From positions 1 to 64,000 of the forward strand of contig JAJXTO010000008.1 of the NCBI GenBank assembly GCA_021783695.1: a stretch of 64,000 bases of DNA. Direction: 5' to 3'. Made by a program: the position numbers and the translations under genes. Within the stretch, counting starts at the first letter, position 1. Each line of letters opens with the position of its first letter. Below are positions 1 to 7,978 of the stretch, one piece after another. The stretch is from Pseudomonadota bacterium (GTDB lineage: Bacteria > Pseudomonadota > Gammaproteobacteria > Burkholderiales > Burkholderiaceae_C). The notes below the pieces were generated by a model. It ran no database searches and was not told the DNA's origin. It saw only the letters and a program-made list of their open reading frames with translations.

Positions 1-141
1 CTGCAGGTGGCGGACGACGGCAGCGGCGGCAAGACCCTGCACGAACTGGCCGCCGAATACGGCGTGTCGGCCGAGCGCATCCGCCAAATTGAGGTGGCGG
101 CGATGAAAAAGATGCGCAAGTCGCTGGCCGAATTCGCCTGA
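1..141 (+). CDS. rpoH: RNA polymerase sigma-32 factor, C-terminal fragment (5' end outside window)
   Basis: Only the last 46 codons are present, open from base 1 to the TGA. The fragment contains the helix-turn-helix of sigma region 4.2, with the typical ERIRQIE recognition helix followed by a basic AMKKMRKSL tail, which binds the -35 element. Sigma-70-family membership is certain. Assignment to the heat-shock factor RpoH rests on the short LAEFA-type ending and the KTLHELAAEYGVSAERIRQ wording, and is likely but not proved from a fragment. A strong hairpin terminator follows directly. Confidence 0.8.
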   Translation: MQVADDGSGGKTLHELAAEYGVSAERIRQIEVAAMKKMRKSLAEFA

Positions 142-161
142 TCACGCTTTCGGTGGAACAC

Positions 162-192
162 AAAAAAGCCCGTCGTTTGACGGGCTTTTTTG
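162..192. terminator. Bidirectional intrinsic terminator between rpoH and the PsiF-repeat gene
   Basis: The 7-bp perfect stem GCCCGTC/GACGGGC has a GTTT loop. It is flanked by A6 on the left and T7 on the right, so it gives a U-tract in both directions. It can end rpoH on the plus strand and the converging small PsiF-repeat gene on the minus strand. Confidence 0.92.
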
Positions 193-243
193 ATGGATGA
201 AGGCGACGGAACGGTGCGCATCTTCCACCCGGAATTGCAGGCT

Positions 244-453
244 TCAGCCGCCGTGCATGCACTGGTCAACAAAGGCTTGTTCCTTCTCGCCCGTCAGGCC
301 CTGGGCCTTGGCTTCCTTTTCGCACATGGCTTTGGACGGGGCGGCGGGCGCTGCGGATTCGGCGGCGTAAACGCTCGTCATGCCGGCAGCAAAGATCAAC
401 GCGGCGGCCAGGCTTTGGGCGGTGCGCGAAGATTGGGTGGAAGTTGATTTCAT
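244..453 (-). CDS. Small secreted PsiF-repeat protein
   Basis: This 69-residue protein has a signal peptide (basic start, hydrophobic stretch LAAALIFAAGMTSVYA, cleavage near residue 30). A short Ala/Pro linker follows, then one copy of the PsiF repeat (CEKEAKAQGLTGEKEQAFVDQC), bounded by two cysteines that could form a disulfide in the periplasm. PsiF in E. coli is phosphate-starvation inducible, but the molecular role of the repeat is unknown. The start at 453 is chosen because AAGGAG lies 6 nt upstream. The ORF track's longer versions in this frame are noncoding upstream extensions. The gene converges on rpoH and shares its terminator. Confidence 0.72.
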   Translation of the reverse strand: MKSTSTQSSRTAQSLAAALIFAAGMTSVYAAESAAPAAPSKAMCEKEAKAQGLTGEKEQAFVDQCMHGG

Positions 454-809
454 GTGAAGCTCCTTGATTCGGTGACACGGACTCGAGTGCCCGCAGCACT
501 TCCATTGCAAACGCTGTGCCGAGTAGAAAATCTGATGAAAAATCAATGAGTTGAACCAAGAATCCCGGCGCCTTGGATGAAACCGCAGGCGCGTGGCGCG
601 GATTGAGGCAAAAACCTGTCGGGCAGGAGCGACGCATGCGCTGTCGCGGCACAAGGGCCTTGATCGGCAAGGGATTTTTTGTCGCTCATCCAGGACAAAC
701 GGGATTGAATCGGGCCAGATTGCCGCCTGCAACAAGGGGGGATACCGGTTGCGGGCGGGATGTCGCTGCATGACGACAGGGCCAGGGCGATCTGCCGTGC
801 GTGTGCTCG
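454..809. other. Intergenic region of 356 bp between the PsiF-repeat gene and tgpA
   Basis: I find no convincing gene here. The short ORFs in the track have no recognisable motif and no good ribosome binding site. The left part should hold the promoter of the minus-strand PsiF-repeat gene. The middle (about 600-680, plus strand) holds several small stems ending in a terminator-like hairpin, annotated separately. Confidence 0.6.
656..680 (+). terminator. Orphan terminator-like hairpin
   Basis: The stem CCTTG/CAAGG has an ATCGG loop and is followed by GA and T6 on the plus strand. No plus-strand gene precedes it; rpoH already has its own terminator at 162-192. A further stem GCGAC/GTCGC lies just upstream (about 630-648). 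It may close an unannotated small RNA or be chance. Confidence 0.4.
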
Positions 810-2891
810 TCACGCCCGCCAGCCGCGCACTGCGCGGCGCAGTTCCAGCCAGCGCGCCTTGCGCTGGTGGGCATCGCGTGCGGGGGCGTAGCGCCAGCGT
901 TCGAGTTGCAGCAAAAGGGTGATGGCGGACCTGGCGGATTGGGGCGTGAGGGGGCTGGCGTCCGGGCGGAGGGCTTGGATGCGAACCGCCAAAGCGCGCG
1001 GTGCGGTGGAGTCGGCGCTGTCGATTCCGGCCTGCTCCAGTTTGCCGCGCAGCAGGGCGTAGGTCTGCGCCCAGGAGTCGGTCCTGCGGCGTTCGAGCGC
1101 CAGCAACGCGCCGAGAATGGTGGTGGCCACCAGCAGCGCGGCAATGGCCAGCGCGGCCAGGGTGGCCATGTCGGGTTGTTGCAGGCCGAGTTTGCGCAGC
1201 AGATCCTGCTGCCGGTTGCTGCCGTAGTTCAGCACCCATTGGTTCCAGGTGTTGTTCAGCGCGTCCCAGCGGTTGCGCAGTTGCAGCAGAAACGCGGCGT
1301 CGCGGGGGCCGAATGCGGCCATGCCGAGCAGAGGTTCGCGCGCGGCGAGGGTGGCGCCGCTGCGGTCGATGCGCGCGGGGTCCACCGCGGCGGTGGGGTC
1401 GGCACGGACCCAGCCGCGCTCGGGCAGCCAGTATTCGGCCCAGGCATGGGCATCGCTCTGCCGCACCACCCAGGTGCCGTCCACCGGGTTGTAGCGCCCG
1501 CCCTGATAGCCGGTGACGATGCGCGCCGGAACGTCGGCCGCGCGCATCACCACAACGAAGGCCTGCGCATAGTGTTCGCAAAACCCTGCGCGGCGGTCGA
1601 ACAGAAATGCGTCAACCCCGTCGCGTTTGCCGTAGGTGCCGGGGTTGAGTGTGTAGCGGAAGGGCTGGCTGCGGAACATCCGCAGCAGGGCCTGCGCGAC
1701 AAAGCTGCCGTCCTGACCCGCGGCCCTGGCCTGCGCGGCAAGCTGCCTGCCCAGCGCGACGCTGCGTGGGTCGAACCCGGCGGGCAGGGCTTCGTCGGCC
1801 CGCAGCGCGGGGGTGAGCTGCTGCGGGCCGTAGCGGAACTGCGGTGACGACTCGACGGTGTAGCGGGAAAGATGGTCGAGCGGCCGGCCTGTGACCAGTT
1901 GCAGGTCGGGCATCCACTGCACCAGATAGCCTTCGATCTTCGGCGCGGCCAGCGGCGCGTCGAGGGCGAAGACGAAGGTCTGCTGCGTGGGCTGCAGGGT
2001 GACGGTGTAGCGCACCGGCTGGCCGCTGAGCTGCAGATCGGCCGGCGGGGTGAGGGTGGCGCGGTCGCGCTGGCGCGGATCGGGCAGCCATACCCCGTTG
2101 TCGAACACACTCAGCACGGGGCCGCGCCAGTACAGTAGCCGGTCGGGCGGGCGCGGGCCGTCGAACACCACCCGAAAGGCCACCGAGTCGTCGCGCGCGA
2201 GTTCGGCAATCTGGCCCGGCGACATGCTGGCCGACAGCCCGGTGATGGCCTGAGCGCTGCTTTGCGGCAGCGCCCAGAGCGGCGCACTGAAACGCGGGAA
2301 TACCAAGAACAAGGCAATCATCGCCGGGGTGCCCAACGCCATCATTTTCAGCGCGGTCATCAGCGATTGCCGCAGTGGCGGGCGTCCGGCTGGCAGATTG
2401 GCGTTGACCAGCGCGGCCAGCATGCCCCAGGTCGCCAGCACCATGACCAGCGCGGTGCCGAGAGACTGCGAGAACAGGAAGTTGGCGGCGATGGTGAAAA
2501 AGCCGAGAAAAAACAGCACATGCGCATCGCGTCGTGAGCGCATCTCCAGGGTCTTGAGACCGAGCAGCACGCATAGCATGGCGACCCCGGCGTCGCGCCC
2601 GAGCACGGTCTGAAATTCCCACAGGGTGAGCGCGGCGGAGGCGAGCAGGATGAGCACCAGCACCCAGCGCCGGGGAAGCGGCGCGCTGCGCCAGGCCAGC
2701 ACCGCGCGCCAGGCCAGCAGTGCCACCACCAGACCGCTGGTCCACGGCGGCAAATGGAGGAAGAGCGGCAGCACCAGCAGCAAGGACACCGCGAGCAGAA
2801 ACAGGGTGTCGCGCGCGTCGCGCGGCAGGGCGCCCGCGGCTTGGCCCAGGCGGGTCAACTGCGCGCTGCCGGGCACGGATGCGGCTTTCAC
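810..2891 (-). CDS. TgpA-like membrane transglutaminase (DUF3488 plus transglutaminase core)
   Basis: The protein is 693 residues with a GTG start. About six hydrophobic segments occupy residues 30-210 (the DUF3488/TgpA_N region). A periplasmic transglutaminase-like domain follows, with the cysteine in AGFCEHYA, the histidine in DAHAWAEYW and the aspartate in ADPTAAVDP. One more membrane helix (ALAIAALLVATTILGALLAL) and a short cytoplasmic tail end the protein. The ORF track's 859-residue version runs back through the DUF58 gene and is not plausible. The GTG at 2891 overlaps the TGA of a 26-codon upstream ORF (GTGA) and has AGGG a few bases upstream. It is third in a MoxR-DUF58-transglutaminase operon, a widespread pairing. 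TgpA is essential in Pseudomonas aeruginosa, but its substrate is unknown. Confidence 0.88.
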   Translation of the reverse strand: MKAASVPGSAQLTRLGQAAGALPRDARDTLFLLAVSLLLVLPLFLHLPPWTSGLVVALLAWRAVLAWRSAPLPRRWVLVLILLASAALTLWEFQTVLGRDAGVAMLCVLLGLKTLEMRSRRDAHVLFFLGFFTIAANFLFSQSLGTALVMVLATWGMLAALVNANLPAGRPPLRQSLMTALKMMALGTPAMIALFLVFPRFSAPLWALPQSSAQAITGLSASMSPGQIAELARDDSVAFRVVFDGPRPPDRLLYWRGPVLSVFDNGVWLPDPRQRDRATLTPPADLQLSGQPVRYTVTLQPTQQTFVFALDAPLAAPKIEGYLVQWMPDLQLVTGRPLDHLSRYTVESSPQFRYGPQQLTPALRADEALPAGFDPRSVALGRQLAAQARAAGQDGSFVAQALLRMFRSQPFRYTLNPGTYGKRDGVDAFLFDRRAGFCEHYAQAFVVVMRAADVPARIVTGYQGGRYNPVDGTWVVRQSDAHAWAEYWLPERGWVRADPTAAVDPARIDRSGATLAAREPLLGMAAFGPRDAAFLLQLRNRWDALNNTWNQWVLNYGSNRQQDLLRKLGLQQPDMATLAALAIAALLVATTILGALLALERRRTDSWAQTYALLRGKLEQAGIDSADSTAPRALAVRIQALRPDASPLTPQSARSAITLLLQLERWRYAPARDAHQRKARWLELRRAVRGWRA

Positions 2892-2968
2892 TGGACTGCC
2901 CTGCGCGCTGTGCGCGACGCCCCGAAGGCGTTGAGGGCCCCTTCGGAGCGGCCGTGCGGAGCGCTCAT
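2888..2968 (-). CDS. Short ORF carried by structured repeat copy A, bridging DUF58 and tgpA
   Basis: This 26-codon ORF starts at an ATG inside the structured repeat. Its ATG overlaps the DUF58 stop (ATGA) and its TGA overlaps the tgpA GTG (GTGA), so ribosomes could pass through all three frames by translational coupling. The peptide resembles nothing I know and is not conserved in frame among the repeat copies, so any function would lie in the act of translation rather than the product. Confidence 0.3.
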   Translation of the reverse strand: MSAPHGRSEGALNAFGASRTARRAVQ

Positions 2969-2969
2969 G
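2919..2969 (-). repeat. Structured dispersed repeat, copy A
   Basis: It shares the core CGGAGCGGCC...CTCATG with GGGGCGGCCC...CTCATG in copies B and C, and the same arrangement of paired arms. The arms here are TGAGGGCCCC and GGAGCGCTCA, which pair with two mismatches. On the minus strand it starts with ATG. It sits exactly at the DUF58/tgpA junction, so it occupies a gene boundary inside an operon. Confidence 0.6.
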
Positions 2970-4059
2970 ATCGACCGCTCGCCCGCAAGGGGCCGGGATG
3001 CAGCGCCAGCAAGCGCAGGCAGTGCATGCGGTGCGCCGCCCCGGTGGCGGGGGCCACGCTTTGTGTGCCGACCTTGAGCCCGTAGGGCAGACCGGCGTGG
3101 TCTGCGGCCATGATCCAGGCGCATAAGCGGGAGAGCCGCGCCTCGGTGTCGAGCGAGGCGGGCAGTGCGGAAAAGTCGAGCCACAGCTCGGCCAGCGCCT
3201 GCGGCTGGGCGGTGTCGCGGCTGACGAGTTCGTCGCTGTGGGCGAACTTTTTCCACAGCACATGGCGGGACGAGTCGCCGCTGCGGTAGGGGCGCACGCC
3301 TTCGGTTTCGCTGCCGCCGCGCGCCAGCGCGGGGCCGCTGCCGGGGGCGGGCCGGGCCGGCGGCAGGGGCGGAGCGGGTTGCTCCACAACAGGCAGCACG
3401 AGCAGATCGCCCTGCGGCTTCCAGCGGCTCCAGGCGGTCCAGACGCCCAGCGGGTAATTGCTCTCGACGGTGAGCAGGGGCCAGGACAGCAGGCCGCGCT
3501 GCGCGGGGGTCCAGCTCAGGGTGAGCGGGGTGTCGCCGCCGCGCGCGCAGTCGGTGTAGAGCCAGGGGTGGGGCGTGAGGGCTGGCTTGCCGCGTTGTTT
3601 GACGCCGGGTGTGGGAGCAAGCGCCATTGCGCCATCGGGTCGCAGCGCAAGTCCCCAGCGTTCGCGTGCGCCGCCATGCAGCACCAGGCCCAGCCGCGCG
3701 CTCTGGCCCTGGTGCACCAGACCTTCTGGCGGCCTGGCGGTGAGGCGCAGGCCGCGCAGATTGTTGTGGGTGACATGCATGGCCATCATGGCGCTGCCCG
3801 CCAGCAAAAAGGTGAGCAGATAGCCGAGGTTGAGCTGGTAGTTGATGCTCAGCACGAGAAGCACCATCAGCAGCAGGGCAAAGAACCAGCCGGTGCGCGT
3901 GGGCAGGATATAGACGTTGCGGTGCGTGAGCCGGGTGCTGCCGCCAGCGGGGTGGCGCGCCGCGGCCCAGGCATCGAAGCGCCGCGCCCATGCGCCGCCG
4001 GGGCCGATAGGCGCTGCGGTGGCCGGTCGGGGCAGGGTGGTGTCGGCAGGGGTGGACAT
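2965..4059 (-). CDS. DUF58 domain protein
   Basis: The protein is 364 residues. A short cytoplasmic N-terminus precedes two hydrophobic segments (residues about 50-95, GWFFALLLMVLLVLSI and LGYLLTFLLAGSAMMAM). The DUF58 signature R-x-GD-x-x-x-x-x-x-W appears as YRSGDSSRHVLWKKFA near residue 260, in a von Willebrand A-like fold. DUF58 proteins work with MoxR AAA ATPases, usually in metal-cofactor insertion or envelope functions; the precise target here is unknown. The stop overlaps an ATG carried by repeat copy A, and a 27-bp gap separates it from moxR upstream. Confidence 0.88.
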   Translation of the reverse strand: MSTPADTTLPRPATAAPIGPGGAWARRFDAWAAARHPAGGSTRLTHRNVYILPTRTGWFFALLLMVLLVLSINYQLNLGYLLTFLLAGSAMMAMHVTHNNLRGLRLTARPPEGLVHQGQSARLGLVLHGGARERWGLALRPDGAMALAPTPGVKQRGKPALTPHPWLYTDCARGGDTPLTLSWTPAQRGLLSWPLLTVESNYPLGVWTAWSRWKPQGDLLVLPVVEQPAPPLPPARPAPGSGPALARGGSETEGVRPYRSGDSSRHVLWKKFAHSDELVSRDTAQPQALAELWLDFSALPASLDTEARLSRLCAWIMAADHAGLPYGLKVGTQSVAPATGAAHRMHCLRLLALHPGPLRASGRS

Positions 4060-4086
4060 GACTGGCTGCGCAGGCGGGGCGTGGGC

Positions 4087-5010
4087 TTACACCGGCACTT
4101 GCTGCAGCACGGTCTGCACCGCCTGCAGCGAGGCCACGCGGTTGACCACCGGGCTGTCCAGGGTGCGAAGGCGGTGCCCGGCGACGGCAGGGAAGACCTG
4201 CTGCACATCGTCGGGAATGAGATAGTCGCGGCCTTGCAGCAGCGCCCAGGCGCGGGCGGCGCGCAGCAATCCCAGCCCGGCGCGCGGGCTCAGGCCTTCG
4301 ATGAACCAGCGGCCACTGCGCGTTTGCGTGAGCAATTCCTGCACATAATCGAGCAGGGCGGGGGCGGCATGCACCGCCTGCGCCTGCCGCTGCAGATCCA
4401 TCAGGCCAGCGGGACTGAGGACGGGACGCAGCTCGGCGATCAGCTCGCGCCGGTCACGGCCTTCGAGCAGGGCGCGCTCGGCGGCGCGGCTGGGATAGCC
4501 GAGCGAGATGCACAACAGAAAGCGGTCGAGCTGCGACTCAGGCAGGGCGTAGGTGCCGAGCTGGTCGAACGGGTTCTGCGTGGCGATGACAAAAAACGGT
4601 TCGGGCAGCTTGCGCGTGAGGCCGTCCACACTGACCTGACGCTCCTCCATGGCTTCGAGCAGGGCGCTCTGCACCTTCGGCCCGGCGCGGTTGATCTCGT
4701 CGGCCAGCAGTACCTGCGAAAACACCGGACCGGGATGGAACACGAACTCGCTGCGGTTGCGGTCGAACACCGAGATGCCCAGCAGGTCGCCCGGCATCAG
4801 GTCGGCGGTGAACTGGGCGCGGGCGTACTGCAGGCCCAGCGTGGCGGCCAGCGCGTGCGCCAGCGTGGTCTTGCCCACGCCGGGCAGGTCTTCGATCAGC
4901 AGATGGCCGCTGGCCAGCAGGCAGCACACCGCAAGCTCCACCTGCGGGCGCTTGCCCTTGATGATGGTTTCGAGTTGGTCGATCAGGCTGGACAGGATTG
5001 GGTTTTTCAC
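4087..5010 (-). CDS. MoxR-family AAA+ ATPase
   Basis: The protein is 307 residues, the usual MoxR length. Walker A is GVGKTT near residue 45, Walker B is LLADEINRA near 105, and sensor 1 is FFVIATQNPFDQLGTYALPESQLDRF. MoxR proteins are chaperone-like ATPases that mature partner proteins, usually with a von Willebrand A partner, here the adjacent DUF58 protein. It is first in the minus-strand moxR-DUF58-tgpA operon, divergent from the deacetylase-like gene across a 93-bp gap that must hold both promoters. Confidence 0.92.
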   Translation of the reverse strand: MKNPILSSLIDQLETIIKGKRPQVELAVCCLLASGHLLIEDLPGVGKTTLAHALAATLGLQYARAQFTADLMPGDLLGISVFDRNRSEFVFHPGPVFSQVLLADEINRAGPKVQSALLEAMEERQVSVDGLTRKLPEPFFVIATQNPFDQLGTYALPESQLDRFLLCISLGYPSRAAERALLEGRDRRELIAELRPVLSPAGLMDLQRQAQAVHAAPALLDYVQELLTQTRSGRWFIEGLSPRAGLGLLRAARAWALLQGRDYLIPDDVQQVFPAVAGHRLRTLDSPVVNRVASLQAVQTVLQQVPV

Positions 5011-5103
5011 GAGGGACGGGCGGCGGGTGACATCAGCGCACTATGCTACGAGGGCAGCGTTGATGTTCTCGAATCTGGGGACATGCCGCAGGAGACAGAC
5101 CCC

Positions 5104-6033
5104 ATGACCACCGGCTTCTACACCCACGCCGATTGCAGCCTGCACGAGATGGGCGCAAACCACCCCGAATGCCCGCAGCGCCTGGCCGCCATCGAAGACC
5201 GGCTGATCGCCGCGCAGATCGCGCCCTGGCTGGAGCGCCACGACGCCGCCCCGCCGGCGGCGCTGGAGGCGCTGGAACGCGCCCATTCCGCGCTCTACAT
5301 CAGCGACCTGAAACAGCGCGGCGACTTCGAGCAGGGCCATGAGTGGATCGACGCCGACACCCTGATGAACCCGCACACCTGGCAGGCCGCGCTGCGCGCC
5401 GCGGGCGCGGCCATCAGCGCGACCGACGCCGTGATCGACGGCCACCTGCACAACGCCTTCTGCGCCATCCGCCCGCCCGGCCATCACGCCACCCGCGATC
5501 AGGCCATGGGCTTTTGCTTTCTTGGCAACGTGGCCATCGCTGCGCGTCATGCCCTGGATGTGCGCGGCCTCGAGCGCGTGGCCATCGTCGATTTCGACGT
5601 GCACCACGGCAACGGCACCGAGGACATCCTGCGCAGTGACGAGCGGGTGCTGATGGTGAGTTTTTTCCAGCATCCCTTCTACCCCTACACCCCATTGATC
5701 GAAGCGCCCAACCTGCTCAACGTGCCCGTTCCCGCCTACACCAAGGGCGATGTGGTGCGCCGCATCGTCACCGAGCAGTGGATGCCGAGGCTGCACGCGT
5801 TCGCCCCGCGGATGTTGTTCATCAGCGCCGGTTTCGACGCCCATCGCGAGGACGACCTGGGCCAGATGGGGCTGGTGGAAGCCGATTACGCCTGGATCAC
5901 CCGCCAACTGGTCGACTTTGCCGAGGCCCGGTGCGAGGGGCGCATCGTCTCCTGTCTGGAAGGCGGCTACAACCTGAGCGCGCTCGGCCGCAGCGTGGCC
6001 GAGCATGTGCGGGTGCTGGCCGGGCTGGACTAG
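5104..6033 (+). CDS. Histone deacetylase-like (class II HDAC / acetoin utilisation family) hydrolase
   Basis: This 309-residue zinc amidohydrolase of the HDAC/AcuC/acetylpolyamine family has the tandem histidines in RPPGHHATRDQAMGFCF, metal ligands in VDFDVHHGNGTEDI and AGFDAHRED, and the closing EGGYN motif. The natural substrate cannot be read from sequence; acetylpolyamines and acyl-lysine proteins are both known in the family. The ATG at 5104 is preceded by AGGAG. The ORF track's 931-residue version fuses it to antisense sequence of the moxR operon. Its stop overlaps the stop of livM by 3 bp, and the two genes converge. Confidence 0.9.
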   Translation: MTTGFYTHADCSLHEMGANHPECPQRLAAIEDRLIAAQIAPWLERHDAAPPAALEALERAHSALYISDLKQRGDFEQGHEWIDADTLMNPHTWQAALRAAGAAISATDAVIDGHLHNAFCAIRPPGHHATRDQAMGFCFLGNVAIAARHALDVRGLERVAIVDFDVHHGNGTEDILRSDERVLMVSFFQHPFYPYTPLIEAPNLLNVPVPAYTKGDVVRRIVTEQWMPRLHAFAPRMLFISAGFDAHREDDLGQMGLVEADYAWITRQLVDFAEARCEGRIVSCLEGGYNLSALGRSVAEHVRVLAGLD

Positions 6034-7019
6034 AGCCTGTTCACGATGAACCGCGCCCGCAGCTCGCCCACGATGCCGCGCCGAAACAGCAGCACGCAGA
6101 ACACGAAGATCGCGCCGATCACCATGCTCACCGAATCGTTGAGCTGGTGAAACCAGTCGATGCCGGTCGTGTGCACCAGGAAGCGGGAGATGGTGCCCAT
6201 TTTTTCTTCGAGCACGGTGATGAGGATGGCGCCGAGGATGGGGCCCAGTTCAGTGCCCAGGCCGCCCACCAGGGTCATCAGGATGACCAGCCCAGAGGTG
6301 CTCCAGTGCACATCGGTCAGTGTCTCGAAGCCCATGACCACCGCCTTCATCGCGCCCGCCAGACCCGCGAATGCGGCCGAGATCAGGAACACGCCGAGCT
6401 TGTAGCGGTTGACGCGGTAGCCCAGCGAGATGGCCCTCGGCTCGTTGTCGCGCACGGCCTGCAGCACCTGGCCGAAAGGCGAATTCACCACCCGGCGCAG
6501 AAACCACCAGCTCGCGACGAACACCGCCAGCACCAGGTAGTACATCACCCGATCCGACTGCAGCGGCAATCCGAACAGCGTGCCGCGAGGAATGCCCTGC
6601 AAGCCGTCCTCGCCGCCAGTGAAGCTGGCCTGCAGCGCATAGAAATAGACGATCTGCGCCAGCGCCAGGGTGATCATCGAAAAGTAGATGCCCGAACGCC
6701 GCACCGCGAGCAGGCCCATCACCAGGCCGATCAGCAGGGCCGTGACTACGCCGATCACAATACCCAGCGGCGTCGGCCAGCCCCAGCTCGTCAGCGCCAG
6801 GCCGGTGAGATATCCGGCGCCGCCGAACAGCGCGGCATGGCCGAACGAGATCAGGCCGACGTAGCCCGCCAGCAGATTGAAGGCGCAGGCAAAGAGCGCG
6901 AAGCACATCATGCGCATCCCCAGCACCGGGTAAAGCCCGATCCAGGGCGCGATCAGCGCGAGAACCAGCAAGGCCCACAGCAGGCCGGCGTAGAGGCGGG
7001 TGCGTGCGGGCATGCTCAT
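6030..7019 (-). CDS. livM: Branched-chain amino acid ABC transporter permease
   Basis: This 329-residue polytopic protein has roughly nine hydrophobic segments and the LivM-type EAA loop region (VNSPFGQVLQAVRDNEPRAISLGYRVNRYKL). It pairs with LivH to form the membrane channel for leucine, isoleucine and valine or related amides. It is last in the livG-F-K-H-M operon and overlaps livH by 4 bp. It runs into the convergent deacetylase-like gene with no visible terminator. Confidence 0.93.
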   Translation of the reverse strand: MSMPARTRLYAGLLWALLVLALIAPWIGLYPVLGMRMMCFALFACAFNLLAGYVGLISFGHAALFGGAGYLTGLALTSWGWPTPLGIVIGVVTALLIGLVMGLLAVRRSGIYFSMITLALAQIVYFYALQASFTGGEDGLQGIPRGTLFGLPLQSDRVMYYLVLAVFVASWWFLRRVVNSPFGQVLQAVRDNEPRAISLGYRVNRYKLGVFLISAAFAGLAGAMKAVVMGFETLTDVHWSTSGLVILMTLVGGLGTELGPILGAILITVLEEKMGTISRFLVHTTGIDWFHQLNDSVSMVIGAIFVFCVLLFRRGIVGELRARFIVNRL

Positions 7020-7903
7020 TTCTCTTTGCCGAACAGGCCCGCGGGGCGCAGGGTCAGCACGAGCGCCATCAGGATGAAGACCACGGTGCTGGAGACCGGC
7101 GAGTAAAACACCTTGGCCAGCCCCTCGATCAAGCCCAGCGCCAGGCCCGAGACGATGGCGCCCAGCACCGAGCCCATGCCGCCGATGACCACAATGGCGA
7201 ACACCACGATGATGAGGTTGGAACCCATCAGCGGCGACACCTGGATGACGGGCGCCGCCAGCACGCCGGCCAATCCTGCCAGGGCCGATCCGAAACCGAA
7301 GGTCAGCATGACCATGCGCGGGAAGTTCACGCCGAAGGCCTGGATCAGCGCCGGGTTCTCGGTGCCCGCGCGCAGATAGGCGCCCAGCTTGGTGCGGTCG
7401 ATCAGCAGCCAGGTGCCGATGCTCACCAGAAGGCTGGCGGCGACCGCGAAGAGGTAGTACGCGGGCAGGAACATGAAGCCGAGATTGAGCGTGGCGCTGA
7501 GCAGTTCAGGCGGATTGTAGGGGGCTCCGGCCACGCCGAAGAATGACCGGAACACACCTTCGATCAGCAGGGTGAGGCCGAAGGTGAGCAGCAACCCGTA
7601 GATCGGATCGATGCCGCGCAGCCGACGCAGCGCCACGCGCTCCACCCCGATGCCGAACAGGCCGACGAGCAGGGGGGCGAACAGCAGCATCCACCAGAAA
7701 TTCAGATGCAGGTACTGTCCGCCCATCCAGGTGAACATGGCGCCCATCATGAAAAACGCCCCATGGGCGAAATTGACCACATCCATCAGGCCGAAGATCA
7801 CGGCCAGGCCGAGCGAGAGCATGGCGTAGAAGGCGCCATTCACCAGGCCCAGCATGAGTTGTCCGAGCAGCAGCGGCAGGGGGAAACCGAACAATTCAGT
7901 CAA
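7016..7903 (-). CDS. livH: Branched-chain amino acid ABC transporter permease
   Basis: This 295-residue integral membrane protein of the LivH family has the N-terminal GLVNGAFYAMLSLGLAVIFGLMDVVNFAHGAF motif region characteristic of these permeases. It overlaps livM by 4 bp and follows the binding-protein gene after 75 bp. The match to LivH length and motif is full. Confidence 0.93.
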   Translation of the reverse strand: MTELFGFPLPLLLGQLMLGLVNGAFYAMLSLGLAVIFGLMDVVNFAHGAFFMMGAMFTWMGGQYLHLNFWWMLLFAPLLVGLFGIGVERVALRRLRGIDPIYGLLLTFGLTLLIEGVFRSFFGVAGAPYNPPELLSATLNLGFMFLPAYYLFAVAASLLVSIGTWLLIDRTKLGAYLRAGTENPALIQAFGVNFPRMVMLTFGFGSALAGLAGVLAAPVIQVSPLMGSNLIIVVFAIVVIGGMGSVLGAIVSGLALGLIEGLAKVFYSPVSSTVVFILMALVLTLRPAGLFGKEK

Positions 7904-7978
7904 GCGACACCTCGAACGTCAGACCACGGGTGAAGCCGTCTGCGTGGCGCCGCGCGCGACGCAGACGACCATCGTCTC

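Noticed and set aside
2892-3389. N-terminal extension of the TgpA-like ORF
   Set aside because: It lies over DUF58 coding sequence and is composed of Arg/Pro/Ala-rich shadow sequence. The GTG at 2891 gives normal family length.
3238-5103. Plus-strand ORF upstream of the deacetylase-like gene (first part of the 931-residue track ORF)
   Set aside because: It is antisense to DUF58 and moxR, which have clear domains. A strong RBS and family N-terminus place the real start at 5104.
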